From assembly GCF_010993955.1 (NCBI RefSeq), contig NZ_WIXL01000007.1, forward strand, positions 1 through 64,000: 64,000 nt of DNA. The letters are read 5' to 3'. Origin of the DNA: Oceanobacillus halotolerans (GTDB taxonomy: Bacteria; Bacillota; Bacilli; Bacillales; Amphibacillaceae). Shown here one piece after another: positions 16,142 through 25,302 of this stretch. The notes under the pieces were generated by a model. It was not told the origin of the DNA. It was given only the letters and a program-made list of their open reading frames with translations, and ran no database searches. How positions within the stretch are numbered: position 1 is the stretch's first letter; each line of letters starts with the position of its first letter. The translations under genes and the position numbers were made by a program.

Positions 16142-16365
16142 CTAGCACCTTTTGAAGCTAATTATTCCTTTTGTTGCGTTTTCATCTAATATAGGTTCAA
16201 CCGCCATAGAAGGTTTATCTGGTTCTACATCATTATTAGGCATTATTGAACCTTTTTTAAAAATAGGTACCCAATACGTAAAAAACATTATCTTGTGAAA
16301 AGCCAAATTAAAAAAAGAACAATAGCAATTAAAGCCCAAATAATGGTCTGTCTATTATTTTTTAT
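16142..16365 (-). pseudogene. Probable frameshifted small membrane gene
   Basis: Two overlapping frames together look like one short protein: a lead KNNRQTIIWALIAIVLFLIW transmembrane segment ending at TAA, and a second frame continuing with WVPIFKKGSIMPNNDVEPDK and ending ISFKRC. An SD-like GAGGGGG precedes the first, but no standard start codon is well placed. Identity is unknown. Confidence 0.3.
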
Positions 16366-16539
16366 TTACAAAACCCCCTCAAAAATCTAGAATCCAGTAT
16401 AAAAAACTATGTGAAATACTGCCTTTAGGGCAACAACGGTTCACTTTTGTCTTAAAGTAATGGTACGTTACTTTAAGTACGATTTTTCACTAGCTGTAAT
16501 TCTTAGAGCACTTATGCTTTTATAAGGAATAACTCTAGT

Positions 16540-16893
16540 TTATGGCTGTCCCATTCCTGAAACAACGATAATTAACAGAATAAACATTCCACTTCCAATA
16601 GATAAAAACAAAGCAAGAGCTGGGACAATGTTGCATTCCGTTTTTTTTATTATTGCAATAACCGCTAGTGAAATTGATAAGAATAAAGGAGAAAACATTA
16701 CAATAGTTGATATATCTTTCCCTCCAAGTTGCAAAAAAAAAAGACTGTAATAGGAATTTCACTTAAAAATAATGAAAGCCAACTTATCCATTTTGTTTTT
16801 AAAAAGCTTATTCTTCCTAATATCAAATTTATTTTCTAAAGAGTGCTTTTTTAATATCGCTCCCGTTTGTTCAACGACAGTTACATTCTGCAA
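16540..16893 (-). pseudogene. Membrane protein gene broken at a 10-T tract
   Basis: The 3' part encodes LQLGGKDISTIVMFSPLFL and two hydrophobic helices, ending VVSGMGQP. A second frame immediately upstream reads TKWISWLSLFLSEIPITVFF and would join it if the 10-T tract (A-tract at 16733-16742 on the plus strand) were one base longer or two shorter. A third open frame further upstream starts TTG at 16893 (QNVTVVEQTGAILKKHSLEN). Together they suggest one protein of about 115 residues with two frameshifts. Family unknown. Confidence 0.4.
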
Positions 16894-17125
16894 ATGAGTT
16901 TACCTACCAAGCTTATTTAAAAGATTAACCATTTATTCATTTAACTGTTTTGTTTAAGTAATCTTATTCATACCACCATATTAACATAAAGTGCCATCCT
17001 CCCTTTGATAACTTCATATTCCTAACCGTGGTTAGATGTTTAATTTTCGATTAGCTGTAAACAAGTGATCTAGCATGTTATCTGAATTCCTGCATATGTA
17101 TCATTACATACATAGCTAAAAGGGA

Positions 17126-18064
17126 GTGGGATGCATTGGGATAATTTCTGTGATGAATTATAAAGGTGGTGTAGGCAAAACAACGTTATCGGCTAATATT
17201 GCAGCGGCAATTGCCGATCGGGGAAAAAAGGTCTTACTGATTGATCTCGATCCCCAGGCTAATTTGACATTGTCTTTTGTTACGATCGAGGAATGGAAAA
17301 GCCTTGATCGACATGAACGGACGATTAAGCATTGGTATGATCGCTATTTAGATTATAATTTGGATACATCGTTAAAAGATCTTATCATTACACCAGCAAG
17401 AATTAATGAAAAAATGACGCGACAGGGAAATCGTGGCAGGTTGGATATGATCTGTTCGCACTTGGAACTAGTCGAAATTGACATGGAGCTTTCTAGCAAA
17501 TTAGGTGGGAACACAGACCGAGCGATTCGAAATAATTATGTTCAAGTATTATCTCGCCTTCGTATGAAACTAGGTGAAATTAAGAAAGCCTATGATGTTA
17601 TCATGATTGATTGCCCTCCTAATTTCAACCTTTTAACACAAAACGCCATCGTTTCCAGTGACTACTATATTATACCTGCAAAAACAGACTATTTATCTAC
17701 ACTTGGTATTGATACATTATTGAAACATGTTGATTCCCTAACGAAGAAATATAACCGAACCATTCAAGCGGTAAATTATCAAAACATAACAGCCATTTCG
17801 CCTAAAATGCTTGGGATTGTCTTCACGATGGTTTCCTATTGGAAGGGTCTCCCGATTTCTGCACAAAGAGAATATATTTCACAAATTCAGCGGAGAGGTC
17901 TGCCGTTTTTCAAGTCTTATCTTCGTGAAAATAAAAGCCTTTTTGCGAGTGCGCCTGAAACAGGGATACCCGTTGTACTCAGTGGAGCAAGCGCACAACA
18001 GCATAGCATTAAAAGAGAAATTCAGAATTTAGTAGATGAAGTTTTAATAGCGATTAAAAGTTGA
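17126..18064 (+). CDS. ParA/Soj-type partition ATPase
   Basis: A 312-residue P-loop ATPase of the ParA/MinD family. The deviant Walker A KGGVGKTT (about residues 13-20), the LIDLDPQANLT motif (about 38-48) and Walker B MIDCPPNF are all intact. Between them lies an ~80-residue insert (about residues 55-135), longer than in chromosomal Soj, as in plasmid ParA proteins. It would segregate DNA or position a complex by ATP-dependent cycling on the nucleoid. Start is uncertain: GTG 17126 overlaps the SD AGGGAGTGG, whereas ATT at 17135 is ideally spaced. It begins a plasmid- or phage-like island and is followed 16 bases later by its likely partner. Confidence 0.88.
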   Translation: MGCIGIISVMNYKGGVGKTTLSANIAAAIADRGKKVLLIDLDPQANLTLSFVTIEEWKSLDRHERTIKHWYDRYLDYNLDTSLKDLIITPARINEKMTRQGNRGRLDMICSHLELVEIDMELSSKLGGNTDRAIRNNYVQVLSRLRMKLGEIKKAYDVIMIDCPPNFNLLTQNAIVSSDYYIIPAKTDYLSTLGIDTLLKHVDSLTKKYNRTIQAVNYQNITAISPKMLGIVFTMVSYWKGLPISAQREYISQIQRRGLPFFKSYLRENKSLFASAPETGIPVVLSGASAQQHSIKREIQNLVDEVLIAIKS

Positions 18065-18080
18065 GAGTGGGTGAAGCAGA

Positions 18081-18656
18081 ATGTCAAAAACGGAAACACA
18101 GGCTTTATTTCAAATTATATCAGAATTTATAAACGACTTGAGCAAGGAGCAAATGGAAAACCTAGTGAATGGGAATGCTACGATTGCCTATAGGTCAAAC
18201 AGTCAGCCGATAGGGTATCAACATCTGGAAACATCCATCCGTAACAGTAAGTCTATCCAAGAAGTAGAACGAGCATGTCGTGGAATGGTCAAAAAAGAGA
18301 TAATCGCATTCTGTGAAGTCTATGATATAGCTTTAAACAAGAGGGATACGAAAAAGGTACTCTTTAAAAAGATCGCATCACACTTTCAAATTGAAAATAC
18401 GGAATCAGTACAGGAAAAAGACGAAAGTGAGCTCGAGAAGATCAAAGAAACGTTTCAGCAACTAAAAAGTGTAGAGGAAGCAAAGCAGTTTTTAACAAAT
18501 CATCCACTTCTGATAACGAAAAAGGATCTAATACGATTTGCTAAAATATTAGATGTTTATGTGAATCCGAAACAGAAGAAAGCAATCATACTGAACCGAA
18601 TTATAGAATCTGTTATAGGTTCAAAGGTGCGTGCGAAAGTGATTCAGGAGAGTTAG
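18081..18656 (+). CDS. ParA-linked protein with duplicated SAP/HeH-like motif
   Basis: I do not recognise a named family. The 191-residue soluble protein has an internal duplication: KKEIIAFCEVYDIALNKRD (about residue 73) and KKDLIRFAKILDVYVNPKQ (about 149), each followed by KKxxxxxxIxxxI. The helix-extension-helix pattern resembles SAP/Rho-N type nucleic-acid-binding motifs. Placed 16 bases after parA with SD GAGTGGGTG, it could be the DNA-binding partner (ParB-like function) of this ParA. No ParB HTH domain is seen. That role is inference. Confidence 0.7.
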   Translation: MSKTETQALFQIISEFINDLSKEQMENLVNGNATIAYRSNSQPIGYQHLETSIRNSKSIQEVERACRGMVKKEIIAFCEVYDIALNKRDTKKVLFKKIASHFQIENTESVQEKDESELEKIKETFQQLKSVEEAKQFLTNHPLLITKKDLIRFAKILDVYVNPKQKKAIILNRIIESVIGSKVRAKVIQES

Positions 18657-18673
18657 GGAGTACTCCAAATATA

Positions 18674-19243
18674 TTAAAACTGTATTAATTTTTTTGCAGC
18701 GTTATGTGCACTTTTCGCAAAAGGGTTGTACATTTTTTTATCAACCGTTAAATATTCAATTGATAAGTTAATTTGAGGGTGTGAAGCAGAAATCGTTTTG
18801 TATGTATGTTGTAGATCTTTTTGGATCTGCTGTAAGGCATGATTCTTTTTGAACGTAGTAGTACCTTCGAGGATGCCTTTAATGTTGTTGACATCAGAAT
18901 AAATCGTTATGTTATCACACGGATTACCCATATGTTTATTGACATGTAATAAGGCATATAGGATGGCTTGTAATTCACCATATACATTTTTCCTATAACA
19001 TGCTGCTGGCGGGTAAATCCAACTACTCTCGACAATAACAGATCCATCTTTCACGAATGAACATGCAGTAGCCATTTGGATACCTTTTTTATGCATGGAA
19101 GCATCACAATATACGAACAAAGAGTTCATACTAAAGTATTGCTCGTAAACGAATTCTTTTAATTCGCTAGAAATCTTTTTTGCTTTTCTTCCCCAAAAAT
19201 TTTTCTGATTCCCTACTCTTCTAACATTCCCTTTCCCATACAT
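18674..19243 (-). CDS. RNase H-like domain protein
   Basis: A 189-residue protein with an RNase H fold. Catalytic-type residues are seen as VYCDASMHKKG (first Asp), YGELQAILYALLH (Glu) and IYSDVNNIKGI (second Asp); the last position reads SAHNAAKK, where active enzymes often have Asp or His nearby. Cleavage of RNA in RNA:DNA hybrids is possible. A basic N-terminal 40 residues (KNFWGRKAKKISSELK) may bind nucleic acid. It is transcribed opposite to its neighbours within the replication island and has no obvious operon partner. Confidence 0.72.
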   Translation of the reverse strand: MYGKGNVRRVGNQKNFWGRKAKKISSELKEFVYEQYFSMNSLFVYCDASMHKKGIQMATACSFVKDGSVIVESSWIYPPAACYRKNVYGELQAILYALLHVNKHMGNPCDNITIYSDVNNIKGILEGTTTFKKNHALQQIQKDLQHTYKTISASHPQINLSIEYLTVDKKMYNPFAKSAHNAAKKLIQF

Positions 19244-19514
19244 GTGAACACCCCAACAATGAAATTTAGTCCAAGACTTCTGATCAATCAGCTATCATCA
19301 TCATTCGAAATAAAATTCAGGTTCACAACCATTATAGAACAAATGTTCCTATATTGCAATCGATACGATTAATGTTAAACGATTTCATCTCTATACGTTT
19401 ATTGAAAAAATTTTTAAAAAGATGCCACCTAATCCAACTTTTTTTCGATTAGTAGGGTGAAAGGTGATTATTTCCGTTTTCATCGGAAATAAAAGACTAA
19501 AGGAGGCACATGTG

Positions 19515-19697
19515 ATGGAACGACAAACATTATCAGTAAAAGAAGTCGCAAATTATTTGGGGGTGCATACGGATACAGTTTATTCTATGGTAAAGCTTAA
19601 ACAAATCCCTCATATCAAACTTAAAAATCGAATTTTGTTTACGGAGGATGCGATCAATCTATGGTTACACGAACAGGAGAAAGAGAGTCTAAATTAG
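19515..19697 (+). CDS. Excisionase-type HTH DNA-binding protein
   Basis: A 60-residue MerR/Xis-like winged helix protein: SVKEVANYLGVHTDTVYSMV forms the HTH and IPHIKLKNRILFTEDAINLW the wing and last helix, the standard Xis/HTH_17 layout. Start ATG at 19515 follows AAAGGAGGCACA; the longer ORF from 19464 is not supported. It leads an operon-like run into the replication genes (gap 11 bases). It could control excision of an element or act as a replication-control factor. Confidence 0.82.
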   Translation: MERQTLSVKEVANYLGVHTDTVYSMVKLKQIPHIKLKNRILFTEDAINLWLHEQEKESLN

Positions 19698-19708
19698 GGG
19701 GAGTCGGA

Positions 19709-20413
19709 ATGAATTATGAGCAAGAAATGACTGCATTCAAGGATTGGCTGCTATTAATCGAAATATCCACCAGTGCCATTGCGTTATGGTACACGTTGAT
19801 GTCTATAAACAATTCGGTTGGTTGGAAGAGTAGATTTAATGCAGCAAATCCAGTTGTCCAGTCTTTAACAGGTTTATCCAAGCAAGGTTTAGTACAAGCA
19901 CGCAAAAAATTGTTAGAACATAACTTAATCCGTTACGAAAAAGGGAAAAAAGGACGTGCACCTGTGTATCAAATGGTGTCATTGGTACTCTCAGTTGACT
20001 TATCTGTAGACCAATTGGTGTACCCATCTGTTGACGAATCGTTGACTATACAGAAAGAAAGAGAGAAAGAGGAAAGAAGAAGAGGAGGACGCGTGGAAAA
20101 TCCCTTTCATTTGTATGAAAAATACATTGGTACGCTGACTCCATTCGCAAAAGATGAATTTTTGATATGGAGGTCTAAACTGGGAGGTCCCATGACTGCT
20201 GTGAAGCACGCAGCCAAGCATGGTGCTAGAACGTTTAGGTACCTAGAGAAAATATTGCAGGAATGGGTCGCCAATAAGCTCACCACCGTAGAGGAAGTGG
20301 AGGTATATCTGAAGGAACAATCAACACACGTACATAATACAATCCCATTTCCCCGAAAAGAGGAAGATCGCGCAAAAGCATTATTTGATGAGGTCAGGAG
20401 GGAAGGCATGTGA
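19709..20413 (+). CDS. DnaD-domain replication initiation protein
   Basis: A 234-residue phage-type replication protein. The N-terminal half is a winged helix (LTGLSKQGLVQARKKLLEHNLI, RYEKGKKGRAPVYQMV). A charged linker (KEREKEERRRGG) leads to a C-terminal DnaD/DnaB_2 domain: PFHLYEKYIGTLTPFAKDEF, AVKHAAKHGARTFRYLEKIL ending in EW, the conserved ssDNA/DNA-binding signature. It would load helicase at an origin. Start ATG 19709 follows AGGGGGA. It overlaps the next gene by 4 bases (GTGA). Confidence 0.85.
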   Translation: MNYEQEMTAFKDWLLLIEISTSAIALWYTLMSINNSVGWKSRFNAANPVVQSLTGLSKQGLVQARKKLLEHNLIRYEKGKKGRAPVYQMVSLVLSVDLSVDQLVYPSVDESLTIQKEREKEERRRGGRVENPFHLYEKYIGTLTPFAKDEFLIWRSKLGGPMTAVKHAAKHGARTFRYLEKILQEWVANKLTTVEEVEVYLKEQSTHVHNTIPFPRKEEDRAKALFDEVRREGM

Positions 20414-20742
20414 AGCGTGAGGAGGCCATTGATATTTTGGAAACAGTAAAAGAGATGTATCCGAAATTTGAAGTCACTAAGCGAAAGCTGAACATGTTGA
20501 TTCCACAACTGGAACAGATGGATTATCGGGTGGTAATGGGAAATCTATCGGCCTATGTGGAGAGAAATACCTTTGCACCGACAATCGCTGATATTGCTGC
20601 CTATCCGCCAGAGGAAAATATCTATTTAACCAAGATCGATGCATGGCGACAGGAAGCAGCTAGTGTACCTGAAGAGACGAAGATGCGTTTTCGAGAGGAA
20701 TTGCATCAGCTCGTGAAAGAGAAGTCCGGTTATGAAGCTTGA
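20410..20742 (+). CDS. G39P-like replicative helicase loader/inhibitor
   Basis: A 110-residue helical protein resembling the N-terminal domain of SPP1 gp39 (G39P), which binds DnaB-type helicase and delivers it to the origin. Signature strings are VKEMYPKFEVTKRKLNML and NTFAPTIADIAAYPPEENIY. The flexible acidic C-terminus fits a partner-binding tail. GTG start at 20410 overlaps the stop of the DnaD-like gene (GTGA), and its own end overlaps the helicase gene by 11 bases, so all three are translationally coupled. Confidence 0.8.
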   Translation: MKREEAIDILETVKEMYPKFEVTKRKLNMLIPQLEQMDYRVVMGNLSAYVERNTFAPTIADIAAYPPEENIYLTKIDAWRQEAASVPEETKMRFREELHQLVKEKSGYEA

Positions 20743-21997
20743 TAACTTTGAAGCGGAAGCAGCGGTACTTGGATCGGTGATTCTGGATGGAACGCTTTTT
20801 CATGAGCTACGTGTACAAGAGGAGCATTTCTATTATGCCGAGCATCGAAAAATCTATCAGTCCATGAAACTAGCAGTAGAAAAGGGAGAGTTCATCGATA
20901 TGGTTGTAGTGACGACGCATCTTGGACAAGCCATTCAGCAAGTAGGTGGGACGGTCTATCTACTGAAAATGGTGGAGTCCGTCGCATCTACCGCAAGCCT
21001 GAAGCACTATGAACGATTGATGTTAGATGCGTATCGAAACCGAGAAACCAGAACTCGTGTATTGCATTATGCGGACAATCCGGATGACCATGGCTTGGAA
21101 GTACTGATCCGTGAATTGCAGGAATTTCAAAAGATTGCTAGTGATAATGTAGGGAAATCGACGTATGATTATTTGCTGGAAATCACGGATGAAATGTGTT
21201 TTCCAACTGAGGGGGTGACTGGATTTTTGACAACATACGAAGAACTGGATGCGATGACAGGTGGCTTGCAGCGAGGAGAATTAATTATTGTTGCGGCAAG
21301 ACCTTCTGTTGGAAAGACGGCTTTTGCCTTAAATTTGGCTGCTGGTCATTGCAAAAATGGTGGTAGATCAGTAGTATTCAGTTTGGAAATGGCAACGAAA
21401 CAGCTATTGCAGCGGCTCATTTCGGCAGAAGGGCTAATTAACAGTCAAAAATGGCGGAATATGACTTTTTCAACGACAGATTACAGCAATGCAATGCATG
21501 CGATTGGGGAGATTTCTGGCTGGGGGTTAACGTTTTTTGATCAAAAGCGAACCATAATGGAAATTCGAGCAGCCATCCGAAAAATGGTTCATGAACATCC
21601 TGGTGAAAATCACGTTGCCATTATTGATTATTTGCAGTTAATCAGTCCAGCTATGAGACGGGACAGAAGAGATTTAGAGATCGGCGAAATCACAAGAGAG
21701 CTGAAATTACTGGCAATCGAACTGAATATACCGATCATCTTATTGTCCCAATTATCACGAGGTGTGGAAACGAGACATGATAAACGACCTATGATGTCGG
21801 ACCTCCGAGATTCTGGAAATATTGAGCAGGATGCCGATGTGATTTCCTTTTTGTACCGGGATGATTACTATAAACGTGGGTCTCAGGCAGGAGAGACAAT
21901 GGAAGTGATTATTGGAAAACAGCGGAACGGACCAACTGGGACTGTAAGAATGGAATTTCTGAAAGAGTACGGAAAGTTTGGATCAGTAAAAACATGA
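20732..21997 (+). CDS. DnaB-like replicative DNA helicase
   Basis: A 421-residue hexameric 5'-3' helicase. The N-terminal DnaB domain (AEAAVLGSVILDG, then GGTVYLLKMVESV) links to a RecA-like ATPase: Walker A ARPSVGKTAFAL (about residue 189), SLEM, Walker B IIDYLQLI (about 297), LSQLSRGVE and the arginine finger region DLRDSGNIEQDAD. The C-terminal IIGKQRNGPTG loop is typical. It is slightly shorter than chromosomal DnaB (about 450), as in phage and plasmid forms. It ends the coupled replication operon; no terminator is obvious. Confidence 0.9.
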   Translation: MKLDNFEAEAAVLGSVILDGTLFHELRVQEEHFYYAEHRKIYQSMKLAVEKGEFIDMVVVTTHLGQAIQQVGGTVYLLKMVESVASTASLKHYERLMLDAYRNRETRTRVLHYADNPDDHGLEVLIRELQEFQKIASDNVGKSTYDYLLEITDEMCFPTEGVTGFLTTYEELDAMTGGLQRGELIIVAARPSVGKTAFALNLAAGHCKNGGRSVVFSLEMATKQLLQRLISAEGLINSQKWRNMTFSTTDYSNAMHAIGEISGWGLTFFDQKRTIMEIRAAIRKMVHEHPGENHVAIIDYLQLISPAMRRDRRDLEIGEITRELKLLAIELNIPIILLSQLSRGVETRHDKRPMMSDLRDSGNIEQDADVISFLYRDDYYKRGSQAGETMEVIIGKQRNGPTGTVRMEFLKEYGKFGSVKT

Positions 21998-23157
21998 GTA
22001 GTTTTGGAGAGCTTCTATCAGTGCCAAGAACTGGGGTGAGAAGAACCTGATCGAAAAGACCTGTCAGTGCAAGACCGAGCAAGAAAGCAGTGTAAAGGAA
22101 CAGGTACGCAATATGTTTATACTTTTCGTATTCTTTGTTAATTTATCCGTCGCAACATCTATATAAAGCGCAATAAATTAACGCCGTTGCTTTCCACTTC
22201 GGACAGTCGCTTTCCGCAGGCACGGCCTCAGCCTCCTCAGAAGCAAAGACCGCTTCTTGTGGGGTCTTCGGACGCGTGCTATTCCTGCAGGACTCGACTG
22301 TCCTACGTACCAAACAACTATGTATTAGTATCAAAGATGATATTAATAAGAAATAGAATAGCAAAACTAGCGTAGGAAAAACACGGAAACTCTTACGGAA
22401 GTAGGAGATCGGTGAGAACCCACAGGGCGATAGCCCGAGGAGGCTCACCACTCCCCCGCGGTAAAGAAGACACTGTGAAAACGAATAGTTTGAACAGATG
22501 TCGTACTTATGTCCCTGGTGAAAGCGTAGTGTTTTTCCGAAGTGAAGTAATGTACATATTCTAGTTACTGCGCATAATCTTTCAACTATTCATTAAGATT
22601 TATACTTGGAGAAGCAACAATCTTTTAGAAAACAGCCCCTAAAAAGATTTTTTCTACAATTTATTCAAGATATAGACAATTTTTTTAAAATTTAGTATCA
22701 TTATTTTAGGGGAAAAGGGAAAATTCAGGAAAACCCCTACAATAGTCATAACCTTTAAATGAGAAAGAGGGGGATGAGTAGTAGAACAGTAGGTATGGAT
22801 CTATGATAAAAAGTGCACATATTTGAATAGATGTTAATTAATGCACATCTCAAAACTAGATTGGAAACTTATTAATCAAAAATGTTGTAAACTTGATGAA
22901 CTGGGATGTATCATGCTCTGGAATATCCCATGGACTGAAGCCGCTTTTATATTCATCTATGATGCTGGACGACCAGGATAGAAGATAAATACGTTTTATG
23001 TAGCCGAACCAAATTAATTAATGTGTCGTGCGGGATTAAATTATCTGAAAAATTTATACATAAATCATATTCTCAATAATATGATAACCTACAAGCACTA
23101 CGATGTTAAATTAGAGCCATTATTCTAAGAAAAAATTAAAGAAAAGTGAGGGATACG
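21998..23157. other. 1.1-kb non-coding region after the replication island
   Basis: It holds a 22115-22650 MITE-like element with an inner palindromic repeat, and weakly related CAGTGC strings at 22019 and 22065. From 22650 to 23145 the DNA is AT-rich without an ORF. I looked for a folate-type riboswitch ahead of the AbgT gene and could not match one. Confidence 0.55.
22115..22650. repeat. MITE-like element with nested palindromic repeat, copy 2
   Basis: The outer parts (CTTTTCGTATTCTTTGTTAA on the left, CAACTATTCATTAAGA and GAAGCAACAATCTTTTAGAA on the right) match the two halves of the 134-bp element at 58643-58776. Between them (22187-22560) lies a copy of the palindromic repeat also found at 60-320. 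This looks like one repeat inserted in, or carried by, another. Confidence 0.6.
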
Positions 23158-24675
23158 ATGAAAGAGAAAAAAGGTTTGTTTCAGAGATTTCTAGACCTTG
23201 TTGAAAGGGTAGGAAATAAACTGCCAGATCCGTTTATCTTATTTATTGGATTAGCTGTACTCATGATTATTATTTCAGCCATTTTTAATATGTTTAACGC
23301 TTCTGTCGTCCACCCTGGAACAGGGGAAGAGTTAGTAGTGAAGAACTTACTCTCTGGTGAAGGTGTCCAATTTATTTTGACATCCATGCTCGACAACTTT
23401 ACTGGCTTTGCTCCACTGGGCTTAGTATTGGCCATGATGTTAGGTATTGGCCTTGCTGAAAAAGTTGGGCTATTGGATTACACAATTCGGAAGACTATCT
23501 TAAATTCACCACCATTTTTAGTGACGTACTCTGTTGTGTTTATCGGTATGTTAGGGAATTTGGCTTCAGATGCAGCGGTAGTATTAATTCCACCACTAGC
23601 TGCAATGGTTTTCTATAAGCTTGGGCGTCACCCGCTTGCTGGTTTATCTGCTGGGTTTGCTGGTGCTGGAGCTGGTTTCACGGCGAACATATTTATTGCT
23701 GGTACGGATGCGTTGCTTTCGGGTATTTCAACAGAAGCAGCTGCCATTCTTGATGACTCCATAACTGTCACACCGCTTGATAACTGGTATTTTAATATAG
23801 TTTCTGTATTTGTCCTGACTATAGTTGGTGGTCTCATTACATCTAAGTTTATTGAACCAAGGTTGGGAAAATATAAAGGGGACGCGGTTGAACTTGATGA
23901 AGAAGATACCGAAGAACTTCCTAATGCAGGGAAAGGATTTAGAAATGCGGTTATTGCAGGGTTGTTATACATTGCAGCAATAGTTGTTGTGATCTTTTTA
24001 CCAAATAGTCCACTAACCAATGAAGATGGTGGAATTGTTCCTTCTCCATTTTTAGATGGAATTGTGCCAATCATTTTAATTCTGTTTGTCATTATTGGGG
24101 TAGCATTTGGTATTACTGTTGGAAAAATCAAGTCAGGTAAAGATGTTAGTGACTATATGGCCGAGTCCATGAAAGATATGGCTAGTTATATTGTGTTAGT
24201 ATTTGCGATTGCGCAATTCGTTGCATACTTTAACTGGTCTAATCTTGGAACATGGGTAGCTGTTAATGGTGCAGACTTCTTGAAAGATATTGAGTTCACT
24301 GGTATGGGATTAATTATCGGATATATTATATTCACAGCTTTAATGAACTTCTTAATTACGTCTGGATCTGCAAAATGGGCGTTAGAAGCTCCGGTTTTTG
24401 TACCGATGTTTATGCAACTCGGGTATAATCCAGCCTTTACACAGGTTGCTTATCGTGTTGCCGATTCATCAACAAACATCATTACGCCTTTATTCCCGTA
24501 TATGGTTATTATCCTAGCATTTATGAAACGCTATGATAAAAATGCTAGTATCGGAACCTATATTTCACTAATGCTTCCGTATAGTCTTGGATTCCTAGCA
24601 GTATGGATTATCTTGATTCTAATCTTCTACTTTACTGGAATTCCATTCGGACCAGGAATTTATCCGCATATGTAA
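23158..24675 (+). CDS. AbgT family transporter
   Basis: A 505-residue membrane protein with about twelve helices. It belongs to the AbgT family (p-aminobenzoyl-glutamate transport in E. coli; several members export sulfonamides using the proton gradient). Typical strings: LDLVERVGNKLPDPFILFIG at the N-terminus, MLGNLASDAAVVLIPPLAA, and SSTNIITPLFPYMVIILAF near the C-terminus. Substrate here is unknown. ATG 23158 follows GTGAGGG at the right distance; GTG 23146 would have none. Monocistronic, followed within 10 bases by a repeat that may end transcription. Confidence 0.88.
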   Translation: MKEKKGLFQRFLDLVERVGNKLPDPFILFIGLAVLMIIISAIFNMFNASVVHPGTGEELVVKNLLSGEGVQFILTSMLDNFTGFAPLGLVLAMMLGIGLAEKVGLLDYTIRKTILNSPPFLVTYSVVFIGMLGNLASDAAVVLIPPLAAMVFYKLGRHPLAGLSAGFAGAGAGFTANIFIAGTDALLSGISTEAAAILDDSITVTPLDNWYFNIVSVFVLTIVGGLITSKFIEPRLGKYKGDAVELDEEDTEELPNAGKGFRNAVIAGLLYIAAIVVVIFLPNSPLTNEDGGIVPSPFLDGIVPIILILFVIIGVAFGITVGKIKSGKDVSDYMAESMKDMASYIVLVFAIAQFVAYFNWSNLGTWVAVNGADFLKDIEFTGMGLIIGYIIFTALMNFLITSGSAKWALEAPVFVPMFMQLGYNPAFTQVAYRVADSSTNIITPLFPYMVIILAFMKRYDKNASIGTYISLMLPYSLGFLAVWIILILIFYFTGIPFGPGIYPHM

Positions 24676-24682
24676 TGGAAGT

Positions 24683-24950
24683 GAACAAAAGCTAGAAGCG
24701 CCTTGATCACCCCCGATTAGAAAACTTGGCTTGTCGCTAAGTGGCAAAAGCCTTAGTTGCACTTATGTAGTAAGAAGGTTTTCTTATCTGCCAAGCATAA
24801 GCCAAGTCTCGTCGTGGGTGCTTTTTGCGCGTAATGAGGATTGACTTATGACCTCGAGGGGGTAGGTGCTGGCCGATGAAAACTCGGGCGTCCCTATGTC
24901 TATCGGCACTAGGATGTCAATCACTCGAAGCTGGACGTGCCCTTTCCTAT
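24683..24950 (+). repeat. ~270-bp intergenic repeat, copy A
   Basis: It is nearly collinear with 62922-63193, from GAACAAAAGCTAGAAGCGCC to CTTTCCTAT, and matches 14677-14913 inverted. It contains internal pairing (AAAACTTGGCTTG with its complement near CCAAGCATAAGCCAAG). No ORF is supported. Confidence 0.85.
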
Positions 24951-25036
24951 CTTAAAGAGTTATAACACCAATTTTTTATACTTTATTACCTTTAAACAAA
25001 GGCAGTTGGGATTAAGTTTCCCTACTGCCTTTATTC

Positions 25037-25160
25037 TCACGTTAGGAAAGTATAAAGTTTTAGCTAAGAAGTGGACTCGACGTGGCCAAAATTTTAATGT
25101 CCCAAGTATAAGAAAAACTAAACACATTCGCTAAAGGACGAGCGAATGCGAGTTTTTCTA
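25037..25160. repeat. Double-hairpin repeat, copy 2
   Basis: First of two head-to-tail copies, unit length 124 bp. Both hairpins are intact except for one change in the first (AAAGTTTTAGC). Confidence 0.85.
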
Positions 25161-25284
25161 ACACGTTAGGAAAGTATAAAATTTTAGCTAAGAAGTGGAC
25201 TCGACGTGGCCAAAATTTTAATGTCCCAAGTATAAGAAAAACTAAACACATTCGCTAAAGGATGAGCGAATGCGAGTTTTTCTA
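25161..25284. repeat. Double-hairpin repeat, copy 3
   Basis: Second head-to-tail copy, nearly identical to the first, with GGATGAGCG for GGACGAGCG. It ends 18 bases from the stop of the SDR gene and may end its transcription. Confidence 0.85.
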
Positions 25285-25302
25285 ATGATTTAACAGCTTC
25301 AT

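Noticed and set aside
22650-23157. Riboswitch ahead of the AbgT transporter
   Set aside because: No match to folate (THF) or other known riboswitch cores by eye.
23628-24131. 167-codon minus-strand ORF opposite AbgT
   Set aside because: Antisense shadow of a hydrophobic gene; Ser/Thr/Pro-rich, without family features.
24937-25251. Short ORFs inside the double-hairpin repeats
   Set aside because: They arise from repeat sequence on both strands and have no SD.
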